Source of the DNA: JACKHO01 sp041398745
GTDB taxonomy: Bacteria; Planctomycetota; Planctomycetia; Planctomycetales; Planctomycetaceae
DNA length: 64,000 nt
Reading direction: 5' to 3'
Assembly: GCA_041398745.1 (NCBI GenBank)
Contig: JAWKUB010000005.1
Coordinates: 558,001 to 622,000 of the forward strand
Of the stretch, positions 62,481 to 64,000 are shown piece after piece. Every line of letters begins with the position of its first letter. Position 1 is the first letter of the stretch. Under the pieces are notes generated by a model. The model worked only from the letters and a program-made list of their open reading frames with translations. It was not told the DNA's origin and ran no database searches. Both the position numbers and the translations under genes were made by a program.

Positions 62481-63983
62481 ATGAAGGTTCATCAGTTTCT
62501 TGACCATTACGGGATATCCGAAAACCCGTTTTCCCAGGAAGATGCTGCCTCCGACCACGTGTTCAAGGGACACTGCCTGGAAGGGACACATCATCCGGCG
62601 TGGGACAAAATTTATGGCGATCCCAAATCTCCATCGACCTCGGTGGTGTTTGGTGAGCAGGGAAGCGGTAAGACCGCACTACGGCTGCAAATCGTCAACA
62701 AACTTATTCAGCACAACACCGACCATCCCACCGAACGTGCTTTCATTGTTGAGTACGATGACTTCAACGCGTTTTTGGACAACTTCCGCGAGCGACTCTC
62801 GGGTTCAAATCGCAAGCCGGAAAAGGCTCTGAAGAACTGGCGACTGTGGGATCACATGGATTCCATTCTCTGCCTGGCCACAACCCGAATTGCTGACCTC
62901 GTCCGCAACGACGGCAAGAACGACGACCTCCCCTCGATGTCTTTGAGTTCGGAGCAAATCAGTGGCCTGTCGCGCCAGCAAAAGCGCGACCTCCTGCTCC
63001 TCGCCGCGTTCTACGACAATGATCGAGAACTCGCTCCGGACACGCGTTGGGCGACACTGCGTCGCAAGCTGCGATTCACCACCTGGTCGACGTGGAAAAC
63101 ACTGCTAATTGGTGTGTTCATTACCGTTCTGGCTTTCCTCGGCGTGTATTACTTTGGTGAAAAGACCGGCATTGGCTGGTTCAGTCGCTGGTTCTGGGGT
63201 GCGATTGCCGTGGGCTGGATTCCCTACGTGTATCGACTGATCGGAGCACAATGGACCGGCTGGAGGGTGTCGCGGCAAATTCGCGTCATTGACCACGCGA
63301 CGTCAAACCTTCGCAAAATTCTGTTGCAATTCGACAAGAGTGAATTGAATGGACAGCCGGTCCCGAGTCGTGCTCGGGGGGATGACCGTTATGAACTCAT
63401 TATGCGGTTGCAGTCGATTCTGAAGACGCTGGGATTCACCAGCGTTGTCGTACTTGTCGACCGCGTTGACGAACCGCATTTGATTAATGGAAACGCAGAA
63501 CGCATCCGCGATTTGCTCTGGCCCATCTTCGACAACAAGTTTCTGAAGCATCCTGGCATTGCCTTTAAGCTGCTGCTGCCGTCGGCGGTGGTTGGCTACT
63601 TGAATCGACAGGAGGCAGAGTTCTACGAACGTTCGCGTCTCGACAAACAGAATCTTGTGCAGGCGTTAGCGTGGACAGGACAGGCGTTATACGACGTGGC
63701 GAATGACCGTATTCGGGCCTGCGCGAAGCTGGCCGAGAAGCCGCCCAATTTGCAGTCGTTCTTCGCTGATTCCATTTCGCAGTCAGAACTGGTGAGCCAA
63801 CTCGACCGACTCCGCGCGCCACGGCACTTATTCAAATTCCTGTATCGTCTGCTGGTCGATCATTGCAGCAAGTACACTGAAGATCAGCCGGAGTGGAAAA
63901 TCCAGCCCAACACGCTCCAGGTCTCGATGACCATGTTCCTGCGTGATTTGGAGAACTACGACCTGAAGCAGGGAACCGGCTGA
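62481..63983 (+). CDS. Membrane-associated P-loop ATPase, unknown function
   Basis: 500 residues. The N-terminus HYGISENPFSQEDA resembles the 'yGf..nPF' start of ExeA/ORC-type AAA proteins. Walker A is GEQGSGKT at 58-65, and a Walker B-like VVVLVDRVDE lies near 321-330. Two hydrophobic helices (about 205-225 and 233-253) split the ATPase, an arrangement recalling KAP-family NTPases. The C-terminus is helical (RAPRHLFKFLYRLLVDHCSKY). It may couple ATP hydrolysis to a membrane process; the family could not be settled. Confidence 0.8.
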   Translation: MKVHQFLDHYGISENPFSQEDAASDHVFKGHCLEGTHHPAWDKIYGDPKSPSTSVVFGEQGSGKTALRLQIVNKLIQHNTDHPTERAFIVEYDDFNAFLDNFRERLSGSNRKPEKALKNWRLWDHMDSILCLATTRIADLVRNDGKNDDLPSMSLSSEQISGLSRQQKRDLLLLAAFYDNDRELAPDTRWATLRRKLRFTTWSTWKTLLIGVFITVLAFLGVYYFGEKTGIGWFSRWFWGAIAVGWIPYVYRLIGAQWTGWRVSRQIRVIDHATSNLRKILLQFDKSELNGQPVPSRARGDDRYELIMRLQSILKTLGFTSVVVLVDRVDEPHLINGNAERIRDLLWPIFDNKFLKHPGIAFKLLLPSAVVGYLNRQEAEFYERSRLDKQNLVQALAWTGQALYDVANDRIRACAKLAEKPPNLQSFFADSISQSELVSQLDRLRAPRHLFKFLYRLLVDHCSKYTEDQPEWKIQPNTLQVSMTMFLRDLENYDLKQGTG

Positions 63984-64000
63984 TGCGTCACCATTGGTGA

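Overview
The window comes from a planctomycete-type bacterium. The strongest evidence is two paired 'planctomycete cytochrome' loci, DUF1587/1592/1588/1585 + DUF1552 at 19.9-24.9 kb and DUF1549/DUF1553 + DUF1501 at 40.9-45.3 kb. A haem-binding/sugar-dehydrogenase fusion at 56.2 kb and several zinc-ribbon/FHA membrane-associated proteins agree with this. The species cannot be named from sequence alone. I see no rRNA, intact tRNA or CRISPR array.

Region 1 (about 0.4-19.5 kb) is an accessory, defence-like island. A four-gene operon encodes a caspase-like protease, a 1589-residue four-helix membrane/coiled-coil protein, a membrane-anchored TIR protein and a DUF4062-STAND ATPase; the last three overlap by 4 and 23 bp. 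A convergent minus-strand group encodes a cytosolic subtilase, a small winged-helix protein and a small hypothetical. A plus-strand group follows with a trypsin-co-occurring (Trypco1/CU044_2847-like) protein, a trypsin-like protease, a small hypothetical and a 1037-residue unknown protein with an HExxH motif. Four chemically different protease signatures thus lie within 19 kb. The island ends with an IS3-family relic and the isolated 3' half of a tRNA-Lys(UUU), as expected of an integration scar.

Region 2 (25-41 kb) mixes housekeeping-type planctomycete genes with small immunity-like genes (suppressor-of-fused, pRiA4b ORF-3, SMI1/KNR4, Imm7), dispersed repeats, decayed GxxExxY relics and a complete IS3-family element (27664-28939). 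The IS has split a hypothetical gene that can be rejoined in frame. A stand-alone TIR-STAND-TPR protein, a Fes-like esterase/SMP-30 fusion, an FHA protein and a double metallo-beta-lactamase-fold protein are also here.

Region 3 (41-64 kb) is mostly core: cytochrome/DUF1501 pair, cimA, argS, rpsD, an isochorismatase/ABC-2 permease/zinc-ribbon membrane operon, metallophosphoesterase, lgt, a thioredoxin-YHS-like protein, folC and a membrane P-loop ATPase.

The most notable regulatory find is upstream of cimA. A 32-codon ORF (46389-46487) carries nine isoleucine ATT codons and is followed by a strong intrinsic terminator. The end of that ORF can pair with the terminator's 5' arm and loop as an antiterminator. 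This is the full layout of ribosome-mediated attenuation, on the gene for citramalate synthase, an entry enzyme to isoleucine.
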